A stretch of DNA of 64,000 bases from Planctomycetaceae bacterium. GTDB lineage: Bacteria > Planctomycetota > Phycisphaerae > Phycisphaerales > SM1A02. The stretch is taken from the NCBI GenBank assembly GCA_947490615.1, contig CANLHK010000008.1, positions 103,695 through 167,694 on the forward strand, given 5' to 3'. Within the stretch, counting starts at the first letter, position 1. Each line of letters opens with the position of its first letter. Position numbers and translations under genes: made by a program. The notes below the pieces were generated by a model. That model did not search any database and was not told the origin of the DNA. It worked only from the letters and a program-made list of their open reading frames with translations. Below are positions 41,421-51,403 of the stretch, in pieces.

Positions 41421-44396
41421 ATGCACACGCCCGAGAAGTCCATTCGCGTCCACGGCGCACGCGAACACAACCTCAAGAACCTTTCCGTTGACCTTCCGCG
41501 CGACCGACTCGTCGTCATCACGGGAGTCTCAGGAAGCGGCAAGAGCTCGCTGGCGTTCGACACGATCTTTGCCGAGGGCCAACGCAAGTACATGGAGTCG
41601 CTCTCCTCGTACGCGCGACAGTTTCTTGACCAGATGCAGAAGCCCAATGTCGAGTCGATCGACGGACTTCCACCAACGATCGCCATTGAGCAGCGGTCAG
41701 GCGGACACAGCCCGCGCTCCATCGTCGCGACCACGACGGAAATCTGGGATTACCTGCGCCTGCTCTTCGCGCGCTGCGGCACGCCGACCTGTTGGCACAC
41801 CGAACTCGTCGGTAAGGGCAAAGTCAAGACCGAATCGATCTGCGGCAAGCCGATCACCGCGACGAGTCCGAGCCAGATCGTCGAGACGCTGCTCAAGCGA
41901 TTCGATGGAAAGCGCGCGATGCTCTGCGCGCCCGTAGTGCGCGCGAAAAAGGGCTTCCACCGCGAGGTCTTGGAGGAACTGCAGAAGCAAGGTTTGATGC
42001 GCGCGCGCGCCAACGGCTCGGTGGTCGATCTGCGCGAGGTACTCAAACACGGCGGCGAGAATCCGCTCGGCTTCGGACGATACGAGCTGAACGATCTCGA
42101 CGCGGTCGTCGATCGCATCGTGCTCGAGTCCTCTGCGCGTCAACGCATCGCTGAGAGCGTCGAGACCGCGCTCAAACTCGCCGACGGCGCGCTCATCGCG
42201 CTCATCGAGGATGGCGACAGCTGGGCGGAACATCGCTTCAGCGAGAAGTTCGCCTGTCCCGACCATCCGCAGTGTGCACTCGCCGAACTCGAGCCGCGCA
42301 TCTTCAGCTTCAACTCGCCACAGGGAGCGTGTCCTGCCTGCGCAGGTCTCGGCACCGTGAACGAGTTTGACGAAGACCTCTGCGTGCCCGACCGCAGCAA
42401 GCCGCTGCGCGAGGCGATTGAGCCGTGGCGTCGCAACGGTCCGCGGATGAACAACCACTACGCGCGACAGCTGCGCACTTTCGCAGGCCGCGCCAAGATC
42501 GAAGTCACCACGCCGTTCTCGGAGATCCCCGCGAAGATCCGCGCGATCTTGCTTCACGGTGCCAACGCAGGTGGCGAGGGCGTGAAGGCCCCGTTCGAGT
42601 GGGAAGGCGTGCTCCCGCAACTCAAGCGACGCGCCACCGAGAGCGACAACGACAAGGTGCGTGAACGACTGCTGGCCTACATGAGCCAGGCCCCCTGCCC
42701 CGCCTGCCAAGGTCGCCGACTTCGCAAAGAATCACTCGCCGTCAAGGTGCGTAGCGGAACACTCGCGCTCTCGATCGCCGACATCGCAGCACTCACCGTT
42801 GCTCGCGCGCTCGCGGCGGTGCAATCGCTGGAACTCTCCAAAGAATCACAGCAGATCGCTGCGCCAATCCTCAAGGAGATTGAGGCGCGCCTCGGCTTCC
42901 TTGCGTCGGTGGGATTGGAATACCTCTCGCTTGATCGCACCAGTTCCACCCTCTCGGGCGGCGAAGCGCAACGCATTCGCCTCGCCACGCAAGTCGGCAG
43001 TGGACTCGTCGGCGTCTGCTATGTCCTTGATGAACCCACGATCGGATTGCATCAGCGCGACAACGATCGACTCATCGCCACGCTGCGCCGACTTTGCGAC
43101 ATCGGCAACTCGGTGCTCGTCGTGGAACACGATGAAGACATGATGCGCGCGGCCGATTGGATCCTCGACATCGGACCTGGACCAGGACGCCATGGCGGTG
43201 AACTCGTTGCGCAAGGCACGCTCGACGCCATCGTCGCACATCCAACCAGTCTCACCGGCGCCTACCTTTCGGGCCGCACCAAGATCGCGCAACCCGCGAC
43301 GCGACGCACGCTTTCCATGGACAACGCCGTCGTCGTGCATGGCGCGCAAGCGAACAACCTGAAGTCGGTCGAGGTCGCGTTTCCCTTGGGCGGCTTCCTC
43401 TGTGTCACGGGCGTGTCGGGCTCAGGGAAGTCGACCTTGGTGAACGACATCCTGCTCAAGGCCGCGCAGAAGCATGTGCTTGGCGAGAAGACGACGCCAG
43501 GCAAGCACGCCCGCGTGAGCGGACTCGACGCAATCTCGCGCGTCGTGGAAGTCGATCAATCGCCGATTGGTCGCACACCGCGCTCGAATCCCGCCACCTA
43601 CACGGGGATCTTCGATGAGATCCGCAAGATCTGGGCGCTCGTGCCCGAGGCCAAGATCCGCGGCTATGAGCCTGGCCGCTTCAGCTTCAATGTGAAAGGC
43701 GGGCGCTGCGAAGCCTGCCAAGGTCAGGGTGTCAAGCGCATCGAGATGCACTTCCTTCCCGATGTCTTTGTCGCCTGCGAAGTCTGCCTCGGCAAGCGTT
43801 ACGCACGCGAGACTCTTGAGATCAAGTACCGCGGCAAGACCATCGCCGATGTCCTCGAGTCGACGATCGAGGACGCGCTTGGTTTCTTCGAGGCGCATCC
43901 GAAGATCCATCGCATGCTGAGCTGCCTTTGTGAGGTCGGGCTCGGCTATGTCCACCTTGGACAAGCGTCGACGACTCTCTCGGGCGGCGAGGCGCAGCGG
44001 GTGAAGCTCGCCACCGAACTCGGAAACGCCACCGACGCGACCACGCTTTACATCCTCGACGAGCCCACGACGGGTTTGCACTTCGCCGATGTCGCGCGAT
44101 TGCTCGCGGTCTTGCAACGGCTCGCCGACAAGGGGCACACGCTCGTCGTCATCGAGCACAACCTCGATGTCGTGAAGTGCGCCGACTGGATCATCGACCT
44201 CGGACCCGAAGGCGGCGATCGCGGTGGCACGATCGTCGCCGTGGGAACACCCGAAGAAATTGCCCGTCACAGGAGTTCCTGGACGGGCAAGTGGTTGAAG
44301 CCGATGTTGTCGAACTCGTTGCCGCCGTCGCCGCCGTCAAGTCTGCCAACGAAATCGAAGGTTCGAAGTCGTGGCGGACAAGCGGCGACGCGCTAG
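41421..44396 (+). CDS. uvrA: excinuclease ABC subunit A
   Basis: The 991-aa protein has two ABC ATPase halves. First half: GVSGSGKSS, signature [14 protein letters not shown], and zinc cysteines around CPACAGLG. Second half: GVSGSGKST, zinc module CEACQGQG...CEVCLGKRY, signature [24 protein letters not shown]. It detects damaged DNA and loads UvrB, encoded 4 kb away. The ATG at 41421 ([20 protein letters not shown]) begins exactly at the conserved UvrA N-terminus; the in-frame extension to 40830 is not coding. The protein is ~50 aa longer than the usual ~940, partly from an altered first zinc-module region ([15 protein letters not shown]). Confidence 0.97.
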   Translation: MHTPEKSIRVHGAREHNLKNLSVDLPRDRLVVITGVSGSGKSSLAFDTIFAEGQRKYMESLSSYARQFLDQMQKPNVESIDGLPPTIAIEQRSGGHSPRSIVATTTEIWDYLRLLFARCGTPTCWHTELVGKGKVKTESICGKPITATSPSQIVETLLKRFDGKRAMLCAPVVRAKKGFHREVLEELQKQGLMRARANGSVVDLREVLKHGGENPLGFGRYELNDLDAVVDRIVLESSARQRIAESVETALKLADGALIALIEDGDSWAEHRFSEKFACPDHPQCALAELEPRIFSFNSPQGACPACAGLGTVNEFDEDLCVPDRSKPLREAIEPWRRNGPRMNNHYARQLRTFAGRAKIEVTTPFSEIPAKIRAILLHGANAGGEGVKAPFEWEGVLPQLKRRATESDNDKVRERLLAYMSQAPCPACQGRRLRKESLAVKVRSGTLALSIADIAALTVARALAAVQSLELSKESQQIAAPILKEIEARLGFLASVGLEYLSLDRTSSTLSGGEAQRIRLATQVGSGLVGVCYVLDEPTIGLHQRDNDRLIATLRRLCDIGNSVLVVEHDEDMMRAADWILDIGPGPGRHGGELVAQGTLDAIVAHPTSLTGAYLSGRTKIAQPATRRTLSMDNAVVVHGAQANNLKSVEVAFPLGGFLCVTGVSGSGKSTLVNDILLKAAQKHVLGEKTTPGKHARVSGLDAISRVVEVDQSPIGRTPRSNPATYTGIFDEIRKIWALVPEAKIRGYEPGRFSFNVKGGRCEACQGQGVKRIEMHFLPDVFVACEVCLGKRYARETLEIKYRGKTIADVLESTIEDALGFFEAHPKIHRMLSCLCEVGLGYVHLGQASTTLSGGEAQRVKLATELGNATDATTLYILDEPTTGLHFADVARLLAVLQRLADKGHTLVVIEHNLDVVKCADWIIDLGPEGGDRGGTIVAVGTPEEIARHRSSWTGKWLKPMLSNSLPPSPPSSLPTKSKVRSRGGQAATR

Positions 44397-44403
44397 CGCG
44401 AGC

Positions 44404-45027
44404 TCACACATACTTGAACTTGATGTCTGGACCAGGCATCACATGGCCGTCGACGGGAGTCACGATCATGGCGACATGGATGTTCGCAACAGGCGCCTTG
44501 CGGGCGTTGTTCGATCGCGAACGGGCGCGGCGCATGATGTCGTCGATCTCACCCGCGATCGAACGGACGCGGGCGATTTCGTCGTCATTGAGATGCTCCC
44601 AATGAAACGCAATGCGCTTGGCCTGGAATCCACCAGGAGTCTTATTGCTCAGCGCGGTGGCTCGGCTTTCCGTGAGCCAGGGGCGGCAGAGATCGCTAGC
44701 GCGCTGGTTGTCACGCTTGCTGCTTGCCTCAATCGGGAACTGAAGATCCTGCATCGTCGCGCTGTAGTAGCGTGGGCGCTTGCCGCGGCGACCTGGGGTC
44801 GGCTCTCCGCCGCGCGAGGTCAGGATGCCAGCCTTCTCGAGCTGACGAAGGTGAAAATAGAGCGCGGTGCGGTTGAGACCCACGGCCTCTGCGAGCTCGG
44901 TGACCGACGACTCTCCGAGTCGACGGGCAGCCTCAAAGATGCGCAGGCGCAGCGGGAGACGAACTCCCTGCCAGATAGGGGTACGGGTCAAAACGAGCTT
45001 GGCGCCCTCAACGAGTGTTTGTGTCAT
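44404..45027 (-). CDS. winged-helix (ArsR-like) transcriptional regulator
   Basis: The 207-aa protein has a helix-turn-helix at about residues 20-85 (RLRIFEAARRLGESSVTELAEAVGLNRTALYFHLRQLEKAG), characteristic of winged-helix repressors that read DNA as dimers. The C-terminal part is not a recognised effector domain. ATG 45027 has AAGG upstream; the frame is open to 45123 but that part overlaps the next gene. It converges with uvrA. A GTGCCTG-N9-CAGGCAC inverted repeat just upstream could be its own operator. Confidence 0.82.
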   Translation of the reverse strand: MTQTLVEGAKLVLTRTPIWQGVRLPLRLRIFEAARRLGESSVTELAEAVGLNRTALYFHLRQLEKAGILTSRGGEPTPGRRGKRPRYYSATMQDLQFPIEASSKRDNQRASDLCRPWLTESRATALSNKTPGGFQAKRIAFHWEHLNDDEIARVRSIAGEIDDIMRRARSRSNNARKAPVANIHVAMIVTPVDGHVMPGPDIKFKYV

Positions 45028-45047
45028 GACTTGCCTTACGCGAGATC

Positions 45048-45070
45048 GTGCCTGTCGATCGGTCAGGCAC
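45048..45070. promoter_or_regulatory. inverted repeat GTGCCTG-N9-CAGGCAC, candidate auto-operator
   Basis: A 7-bp perfect inverted repeat with a 9-nt centre (containing CGATCG) lies 21 nt upstream of the winged-helix gene and overlaps the stop of the fusion gene. It could be an operator or a weak terminator; no T-run follows. Confidence 0.4.
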
Positions 45071-46565
45071 CAAAGTGGATGTGGTGAGCCGCTGAACTTG
45101 AGGACCGTGCCGCCAATTGCCAACGCCCAATGCCGTCGAGTGTTGGAGGTGCGAGAGGAGTCAATCCTCCTGCATGGCGGACAATCTGAAGAAGTTCATG
45201 CGCTGCGAACGGATGCAACGCTTTCCCACGACTCTCAAAACGCGCCGCTCGTGCCCGACTCCTCACAACGAGGAGTCCGTCAGCCACGAGCAATCGCCTC
45301 GCTTCCCGCAAGAGGGCAACAGGATTCCAATATCGCTCGATGCTGTCAAGTAGTGTGACGGCTTGAAATGCAGCGTTCGCGAAATTTGTATGGGCGAGGT
45401 CGGCGACGGCAGTCACTGTCAAAAAACTCACTGATCGTCCGTCATGAATTGACCTCTCGCGCAGTGCCGCCATCGATGGCTCATGCTCCTCGATCGCGGT
45501 GACCGCGACGCCTTCGCGAGCTCTGAGCAGCGCGCTCACGCCGCTTCCTGCACCAAGAACGGCGATTGGAGCGTCGCAGAGCCGCAGCGTGGCCAACTCT
45601 GCGGCCACGCGGGACTGAAGCGCTGCGTCGGTTGGGAAGCGCATCCACTCATCTTGAGTTTCCGCGGTAGGAATCCATGGCTCCCGTTCGCGGACCAGCG
45701 CCCTTTCGACCAGTGGTGTGCCCTTCCAGCGCTGCCAGACGGCCGCAAGGTCTGGTGCAAGGCGATCACAGCCCCACTTCTCGGTGAATCGATCGAGGCT
45801 CTTTCGGAGCCCGGCCTCCGTGTCTGCAGCGTTGGGGCGCCAGTGTCGCTCGCCGTGAAAGTGGGTAAACACCACCCGTGTCGTCGCCAACGCCTTCCAG
45901 TTGGCGAGGTTGAGCCGCATGGCGAGCTCTTCCGTTTGCCCGCGCAGGACGCTTTCGTCGTAGCCGCCGACCTCTGCGATGGCCGCACGGCGTGAGGCGT
46001 GAAAGCAGCCCATCGCGTGCTCCACCTCGACGACCTCGGGGAGCGCCTCGATCGGCAGACCTTGGCCGAGATGGTGGTACCCAAGTGGACTCAGAATCGC
46101 GTCGCCGAGCGCGTGGACCCGTCCGTCGGGGAGCATCTGCAGGCCAGTCACCACGCCGATATGAGGGTCCGAGTCGAGCAACTCCACGCAGCGGGCCACC
46201 CAGTGCGGGGTCTCGACGACGATATCGCCGTCAAGGCGAAGCAGAAACTCCCCAGCGCTCGACCCGTGCAAAGCGTTCAACACCTTGGAGAGCACGCCGC
46301 TGTGCGAAAGCTCAAGGAGCCGAACCATCGGCTTGCCTGCGCGCGGTGAGCCTGCTGGCCAGACCCGCCGCGTCCATGCTCGGGCCGTTTCAAGGCTGTC
46401 GTCCGTCGACCCATCGTCAGCGAGAAGGATCTCAAGGTCGGTCGGATCGGTGGCCAGCGTCCGCTCGAGACTCTCCAAGAGCGCGCCAAGGAAGTCGCGC
46501 GTGCCGTCCCGCGAACTCGCGCGACCGTTGTTGTAGTTGGGGATGATGACTGTCGCGCGCGCCAC
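45063..46565 (-). CDS. glycosyltransferase family 2 fused to a SAM-dependent methyltransferase
   Basis: In the 500-aa protein residues ~1-290 are a GT2 domain: IIPNYNNG, LLADDGSTDDS, the DxD-like RLDGDIV and EELAMRLN. Residues ~330-490 form a class I methyltransferase with GAGSGVSALL (SAM-binding glycine loop) and LLDSIERYWNP...REARRLLVADG. The product could transfer and then methylate a sugar on a glycan or natural product. No glycan cluster surrounds it. A fusion of these two activities in one polypeptide is known but uncommon. Confidence 0.85.
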   Translation of the reverse strand: MARATVIIPNYNNGRASSRDGTRDFLGALLESLERTLATDPTDLEILLADDGSTDDSLETARAWTRRVWPAGSPRAGKPMVRLLELSHSGVLSKVLNALHGSSAGEFLLRLDGDIVVETPHWVARCVELLDSDPHIGVVTGLQMLPDGRVHALGDAILSPLGYHHLGQGLPIEALPEVVEVEHAMGCFHASRRAAIAEVGGYDESVLRGQTEELAMRLNLANWKALATTRVVFTHFHGERHWRPNAADTEAGLRKSLDRFTEKWGCDRLAPDLAAVWQRWKGTPLVERALVREREPWIPTAETQDEWMRFPTDAALQSRVAAELATLRLCDAPIAVLGAGSGVSALLRAREGVAVTAIEEHEPSMAALRERSIHDGRSVSFLTVTAVADLAHTNFANAAFQAVTLLDSIERYWNPVALLREARRLLVADGLLVVRSRARAARFESRGKALHPFAAHELLQIVRHAGGLTPLAPPTLDGIGRWQLAARSSSSAAHHIHFGA

Positions 46566-46620
46566 GCTGTCGAGATCGGCAAGTTCGCGCGCCCCGCTGC
46601 AGCCTCCGCCACACCCGCGT

Positions 46621-46626
46621 TACCAT
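46621..46626 (+). promoter_or_regulatory. possible -10 element (TACCAT) 8 nt before the thioesterase gene
   Basis: The motif sits in GTTACCATCG, the same ten bases found before gcvH at 31304. It ends 8 nt before the ATG at 46635; no Shine-Dalgarno is visible. Confidence 0.4.
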
Positions 46627-46634
46627 CGCCACCC

Positions 46635-47072
46635 ATGAGCGCTGAACAGCCTCGGGTCGACTCCCCACGCACGGAAGCTCCCACAACCGATCCGCTGCGC
46701 CTCGCGCTGCGCGTGCTCACCATGCCGCGCGACACCAACCACCAAGGAACGATCTTCGGCGGCATCATTCTCGCGCACATCGATCAGGCTGGATACATCG
46801 AGGCGCGCAGTCACGGCCTCCACCGCTGGGTCACCGCCTGCATCGACCATGTCGATTTCAAAGCGGCGGTGCATACGGGCGAAGTACTGGAGCTCAAGAC
46901 GCGGACGCTGCGGGTTGGAAAGTCCTCGGTCACCATCGAAGTCGTCGTCGATGCAGAGCGACTCGATGGTCAGTGGGCACGCGTGACCGAAGCGCGCATG
47001 ACGATGGTGGCCGTCGATGAACAGGGGCGTTCGCAGCCCTTCGGCAAACCCAACGATCAAGGTGCGCGATGA
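46635..47072 (+). CDS. acyl-CoA thioesterase, hotdog fold (YciA-like)
   Basis: The 145-aa protein has the YciA/Acot signature MPRDTNHQGTIFGGIILAHIDQAG, with Asp and Thr/His positions of the hotdog active site, followed by DHVDFKAAVHTGE. It hydrolyses acyl-CoA thioesters; chain specificity is not evident. It overlaps purN by 4 nt (ATGA) and is probably the first gene of an operon with purN and the metallopeptidase. Confidence 0.9.
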   Translation: MSAEQPRVDSPRTEAPTTDPLRLALRVLTMPRDTNHQGTIFGGIILAHIDQAGYIEARSHGLHRWVTACIDHVDFKAAVHTGEVLELKTRTLRVGKSSVTIEVVVDAERLDGQWARVTEARMTMVAVDEQGRSQPFGKPNDQGAR

Positions 47073-47701
47073 GCGTCGAGACGCCCAAGCCGCGGCGCGG
47101 CGCGGAGGTTTCCGCCTCTTTGGACGGCGCACGGTTGGCGGTGCTGATTTCCAGCGGTGGTCGAAGCGCCCTGAATATCCACGCGGCATGTACACGCGGA
47201 GAGATCGAAGGCGCGCGCGTCGCGTTGGTCATTGCCCATCGACACGAGATCGAAGGCGTCGTGCGATGTCGTGAGGCAGGTCTTCGTGTCGCAGTGATTC
47301 CCGCTGGTGCTGACCTCGATGACCGCATCGACGCCACGCTGCGCGCTGCCGAGATTGACCTCATCTGCCTCGCGGGTTACTTGCGGCACTTCCGTGTCGG
47401 CACAGCTTGGCGCGGCCGCGTGCTCAACATCCATCCAGCACTTCTTCCTGAGTTCGGCGGTCAAGGCATGTACGGCGCGCGGGTGCATCGTGCTGTTCTT
47501 GCTGCGGGACGGTCCGAGAGCGGCTGCACGGTGCATGAAGTCGACGATGAGTACGACCATGGCCGCGTGATTCTGCAGCGCAAGTGCGCGGTCTTGCGGG
47601 ATGACAGCGCCGAAACCCTCGCGGCTCGCGTATTCAAGGAAGAATGCATCGCCTATCCCCACGCGATCCGACTGGCACTGCTTGCGGCGTCAATGCCATG
47701 A
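47069..47701 (+). CDS. purN: phosphoribosylglycinamide formyltransferase
   Basis: The 210-aa protein carries the formyltransferase fold with NIHPALLPEFGGQGMYG (the catalytic Asn and His, then the loop) and the conserved Asp in HEVDDEYDHG. It converts GAR to FGAR with 10-formyl-THF in purine synthesis. The ~18-residue N-terminal extension before LAVLISSGG is longer than usual. Overlaps at both ends (4 nt) couple it to its neighbours. Confidence 0.93.
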   Translation: MSVETPKPRRGAEVSASLDGARLAVLISSGGRSALNIHAACTRGEIEGARVALVIAHRHEIEGVVRCREAGLRVAVIPAGADLDDRIDATLRAAEIDLICLAGYLRHFRVGTAWRGRVLNIHPALLPEFGGQGMYGARVHRAVLAAGRSESGCTVHEVDDEYDHGRVILQRKCAVLRDDSAETLAARVFKEECIAYPHAIRLALLAASMP

Positions 47702-49254
47702 GGTTCGGTTGGAACTGGGGAATCACGCGTGTTGCGGCCAAGGCGCTCTGCGTCGCGGCGATGCTCGGTGCTGCGCAAGCGACGCCGCCACTCACGCGTC
47801 CGACTCCGCCGACTCCGCTTGAAAAACCCGCGACCGCGCCGCCGAGCGATCGCGAGGACGACGCCTTCGAACGCGCCCTTCGCGCACGCCGCTTTGAGGA
47901 GGCGGAACGACTGGCCGAAGAGCGCATCACGCGAGGCGACCGCGACCCAATCCTGCTCTACAACTCGGCGTGTGTGCTCGCACAGCGCGGAAAACTCGCG
48001 GCCGCCGAAGCTCGACTTCTCCAGTGCGTGAAAGCAGGATTCCGCGATTTCGACACGATGGAGGAAGATCCCGACCTTGAGCCAGTCCGCGCGTCGATGA
48101 CCTACGAAGCGATCATGGAGGCGCGGCATCGCGTGGCTGAACGCGACGGCGACACCGCAAGCAAGCCCTCGACGCGCCGCGATGCCCCGCGCGCGTCCCG
48201 TCGGTTGGCGCTTCCCGATCCCGTCGCGCAGTGGAAGTTGGATCACACCGAGGGCTACCGCTACGACGACGCAGCCGAAGGCCCCTTCGCCGACAGCATC
48301 GTCTACGCGACTTTCCTCGACGAAGCGTCCCATGCGCGCATGGAACGGATGCTCGATGAACTTGGCGCGCATCTGCTGCGGGCCTACTTCACCAAGCCGC
48401 CCGACGATCGGTTGCTCGTGGCCATCGTTCGCCCCGAACACGCTGTGAAGTACCTCGATCGGCCCGAGGTGCGCGGGATGTATCTGCACAGCGCGCGTCG
48501 ATTGGTGTCCCGCGACGCAGGCCAGAGTCTCCAGCACGAGTTCGTGCATCTCCTGCACTTTGCGGCGATGGAACGCGCTGGGCAACGCCATCCGATCTGG
48601 GTGCAAGAGGGACTCGCGAGTCTCTATGAGGATTACACGCTGCGCGCTGACGGCAGCGTGGAGTTCCATCCCAATGTTCGCTTCAATCTCGCTCGGCGGC
48701 AGGTCACTTCGAAGACAGCCAAGCACTTCGCCGAGCTCTTCGCGCTCTCGCCCGATGCGTTCATGCGTGACGCCCAACGGCTCTATCCGCAGGTGCGTTC
48801 GATCTTCGAGTTCTTTGCCCGCGAGAAGAAGCTTGAGGAGTTCTACCGACAACTCTGCCTCACCGCGGACGACGATCCCGATGGATCAAACGCTGTTGAG
48901 AAGGCGTTCGGGCAGCCGCTCATCCGCGTCGAGGAGCGCTGGACCGCGTGGATGCTCGAGCGCGGCGCCATCGATGACTCGATCGAGCGGCACGACGCGT
49001 CGCTGGGTGTTTCGATTGAAGACGCGGGCGATGGTGTGCGCATCAAGTCGTTCGTGCTGAAGTCGGCAGCGCGCGCTGCAGGACTTCGCGTTGGTGATGT
49101 CATCATCGAGGTCGACGGCACGCCGATTCGCAACCGCGACGAGATGCTCATCGTCGTCGCACGATTGCGCATTGACGAGCGCATCACCGTGCGCTTCCGT
49201 CGTGACGACAAAGAGCTCACACTCCAAGTCACGCCGCGCGCGCTTGGTCAGTGA
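47698..49254 (+). CDS. secreted zinc metallopeptidase-like protein with TPR and PDZ regions
   Basis: The 518-aa protein has a signal peptide (about 1-29, ending AQA), a short TPR-like helical region (55-145), and a DUF1570-like gluzincin domain with HEFVH (His280, Glu281, His284) and a downstream Glu in WVQEGLASLYEDY as the third ligand. A C-terminal PDZ domain (~425-515) contains LRVGDVIIEVDG. The zinc site is complete, so activity is plausible. ATG 47698 overlaps the purN stop. Similar secreted gluzincins are frequent in Planctomycetes. Confidence 0.82.
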   Translation: MRFGWNWGITRVAAKALCVAAMLGAAQATPPLTRPTPPTPLEKPATAPPSDREDDAFERALRARRFEEAERLAEERITRGDRDPILLYNSACVLAQRGKLAAAEARLLQCVKAGFRDFDTMEEDPDLEPVRASMTYEAIMEARHRVAERDGDTASKPSTRRDAPRASRRLALPDPVAQWKLDHTEGYRYDDAAEGPFADSIVYATFLDEASHARMERMLDELGAHLLRAYFTKPPDDRLLVAIVRPEHAVKYLDRPEVRGMYLHSARRLVSRDAGQSLQHEFVHLLHFAAMERAGQRHPIWVQEGLASLYEDYTLRADGSVEFHPNVRFNLARRQVTSKTAKHFAELFALSPDAFMRDAQRLYPQVRSIFEFFAREKKLEEFYRQLCLTADDDPDGSNAVEKAFGQPLIRVEERWTAWMLERGAIDDSIERHDASLGVSIEDAGDGVRIKSFVLKSAARAAGLRVGDVIIEVDGTPIRNRDEMLIVVARLRIDERITVRFRRDDKELTLQVTPRALGQ

Positions 49255-49291
49255 GACATTCGCTGCCGATCGCGCTGATACGGACGATTGC

Positions 49292-49297
49292 TACACT
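49292..49297 (+). promoter_or_regulatory. possible -10 element (TACACT) 8 nt before the DUF502 gene
   Basis: TACACT ends 8 nt before the ATG at 49306, without a Shine-Dalgarno; this would give a leaderless transcript. No -35 is obvious. Confidence 0.35.
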
Positions 49298-49305
49298 CGC
49301 GGTCT

Positions 49306-50220
49306 ATGTCTCGTCAGCCCGCGTCCGGCTCTTCAACACGACAAGGCAAGCGCGGAAGTGCGGGTCGCTTCTTCCTCCGCGGGCTTGGCGTCATCCTCCC
49401 AAGCGTGCTGACGCTGTGGCTCCTCGTCACGGCGTATCGCTTCATCGATTCCAACTTCGCGGAACCGATCAACGCAGGTGTGCGCTTTGCGATTTCCAGC
49501 GCCGCTGATCAGGGAGCCCTGAGCGGATTCGAGCCAACGGATGCCGAGATCGCGACCGAAGTCGAGCTCGCCCGCAAGCATCGGCTCGACGACAGCCCGT
49601 CCGCGGCGCGATTTCAGGCCACACGCACCAATGTCGACGACTGGTGGGCGGCACGCTGGTACCTCGATCTCGTCGGGCTCGTCCTTGCAGTCGTTGCGGT
49701 CTACACCCTCGGACGGCTGGTCGGCGGCTTCCTCGGCCGCAGACTCCTTGCCGCGTTTGAGGCAGGTTTGCTCTCTGTTCCAGGAATCCGCTCGATCTAC
49801 CCTGCGCTCAAGCAAGTCGTGGAGTTTCTGTTCGGCAGCGAGCAGAAGAAATTCAACTTCAACCGCGTCGTGCTCGTCGAGTATCCGCGCGCAGGAATGT
49901 GGTCCATGGGTCTGGTCACAGGCGATGCTCCGCCCATGATTGAGCAGGCGATGGCGCCTGTGAACACCCCGACTTCGGGAGCAGCAAACCCGCAAGGGGC
50001 AGAGGCCTCGGCGCGCGGTTCACTCACCGTCTTCATGCCCAATAGCCCAACTCCATTTACGGGTTGGACGATCACCGTACCCCGCGATGAAGTCCGTGAG
50101 GTTCCCCTCACCATCGACGAGGCGCTCCGCTACCTTGTGTCCGCAGGCGTCATCGTGCCTGAGGCACCCGCCAACGGCGGAACCTCCACGACAACCCCGC
50201 CCCCCGACGACAGATCTTGA
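49306..50220 (+). CDS. DUF502 family membrane protein
   Basis: The 304-aa protein has a first transmembrane helix at about 28-48 (LPSVLTLWLLVTAYRFID) and a second at about 118-140. The family hallmark is the segment VPGIRSIYPALKQVVEFLF followed by VVLVEYPRAGMWSMGLVTGD. The ~70-residue insert between the two helices is longer than in most members. The C-terminus is Pro/Thr-rich. Function in the family is unknown. The ATG at 49306 is preferred over an upstream TTG. Confidence 0.85.
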   Translation: MSRQPASGSSTRQGKRGSAGRFFLRGLGVILPSVLTLWLLVTAYRFIDSNFAEPINAGVRFAISSAADQGALSGFEPTDAEIATEVELARKHRLDDSPSAARFQATRTNVDDWWAARWYLDLVGLVLAVVAVYTLGRLVGGFLGRRLLAAFEAGLLSVPGIRSIYPALKQVVEFLFGSEQKKFNFNRVVLVEYPRAGMWSMGLVTGDAPPMIEQAMAPVNTPTSGAANPQGAEASARGSLTVFMPNSPTPFTGWTITVPRDEVREVPLTIDEALRYLVSAGVIVPEAPANGGTSTTTPPPDDRS

Positions 50221-50270
50221 TCCCCAACCTCCAATCCACTCAGAGCCGCGGCAGTGAAAGGCACCACAAC

Positions 50271-50573
50271 ATGCAGATCAATGTGAAGGGCAAGCACCTC
50301 GAGATCACCGAAGCCATCGACACCTATGTGCGCACCAAGTCGGCAAAGCTCAGCCGCTACTTCGACAAGGTCCAGTCCATTACCTGTGTCATCGAGAAAG
50401 AGGTCAACGCCTTCCATGTGGAGTTCATCGTCGCCGTGGAGCACCACGAGGACTTCATCGTGAACTACCGCGATGCCGATGTCTATGCCGCGATTGATCT
50501 CGCGATCGATCGTGAGGCGCGCCAGATTGTCGACCACAAGGCGCGCACGCGCGACCACAAGCATCACACCTGA
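50271..50573 (+). CDS. hpf: ribosome hibernation promoting factor, short form
   Basis: The 100-aa protein begins MQINVKGKHLEITEAIDTYV, the classical start of the HPF/YfiA fold, and lacks the C-terminal dimerisation domain of long HPF. It binds the decoding site of idle ribosomes. It precedes ptsN and an HPr gene, as in the rpoN region of many bacteria. The in-frame extension to 50217 overlaps the previous gene and is not used. Confidence 0.93.
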   Translation: MQINVKGKHLEITEAIDTYVRTKSAKLSRYFDKVQSITCVIEKEVNAFHVEFIVAVEHHEDFIVNYRDADVYAAIDLAIDREARQIVDHKARTRDHKHHT

Positions 50574-50639
50574 TCGCAACCCGTCCTTCGAGTCCGCGCC
50601 CTTGACCATCCCGCCTCTGCGCACCCTTTGGAGTCGTTT

Positions 50640-51116
50640 ATGAAGCTGAAAGAGATCGTTGTCGAGAAGGCCATCGTGACCAACCTCGTTGCCACCAAAC
50701 GCGACGATGCGATCCGAGAACTCCTCGATGCGCTCGTCGCGAGCGGCAAGGTGTCGGCCGACATGCGCGAGACCTTCGCGAAGTCGATCATTGCCCGCGA
50801 GAACAAGGGTTCAACGGGATTGAACCACGGCGTGGCGATTCCACACACCAAGACCCCAACGGTGAAGTCTCCGCTGGCGGCGATTGGCGTGAGTCGCACT
50901 GGTGTTGAGTTCAACTCGCTCGACAAGCAGCCGGTCTTCTCGATCTTCCTGCTCGTTTCACCCGAGGACAAGCCTGAACTTCACCTCGATGCGATCCAGG
51001 CGATCTTCTCGCATCTCTCGAAGGACCAGTTCAGGCGCTTCCTCCGTCAAGCGACGACCACGAAGGATGTGGTGACCCTGCTCGATGAGGCCGATGCTGC
51101 TCAAGCCGTGCGCTGA
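50640..51116 (+). CDS. ptsN: PTS IIA-like nitrogen regulatory protein
   Basis: The 158-aa EIIA-fructose/Ntr domain has the phospho-His motif GVAIPHTK (His69) and the conserved GLNHG just before it. It is phosphorylated by the HPr-like protein next door and usually regulates potassium uptake and nitrogen or envelope functions rather than importing sugar. The ATG has TTTGGAG upstream. It lies 6 nt before the HPr gene. Confidence 0.92.
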   Translation: MKLKEIVVEKAIVTNLVATKRDDAIRELLDALVASGKVSADMRETFAKSIIARENKGSTGLNHGVAIPHTKTPTVKSPLAAIGVSRTGVEFNSLDKQPVFSIFLLVSPEDKPELHLDAIQAIFSHLSKDQFRRFLRQATTTKDVVTLLDEADAAQAVR

Positions 51117-51122
51117 GTACTC

Positions 51123-51398
51123 ATGCGCGCCGCACAGACGACGATCCAAAATCGCCTCGGGCTGCACGCGCGGCCTGCGATGGCGTTCGTCGAGGAAGCC
51201 ACAAGGTTTGAGGCCGCGATCACGGTGCGCAAGTGTTGCGGCAGTGAAGTCGTCGACGGCAAGTCGATCTTGCAGATGCTCATGCTTGCGGGAACATCGG
51301 GCACCGTGATCGAGATCACCGCAGACGGCAGCGATGAAGCCGACGCGCTGGCCGCGCTGGTGCAGCTTGTCGAATCGCGTTTCGGCGAAGACGAGTAA
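51123..51398 (+). CDS. ptsH: HPr family phosphocarrier (NPr-like)
   Basis: The 91-aa protein has the GLHARPA active site (His15) and a DGKSIL motif at the regulatory serine position (Ser47). It relays phosphate from EI to EIIA-Ntr encoded immediately upstream. No EI gene (ptsP/ptsI) is in the window. Convergent with gpsA, whose stop lies 6 nt away. Confidence 0.94.
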   Translation: MRAAQTTIQNRLGLHARPAMAFVEEATRFEAAITVRKCCGSEVVDGKSILQMLMLAGTSGTVIEITADGSDEADALAALVQLVESRFGEDE

Positions 51399-51403
51399 TC
51401 CAC

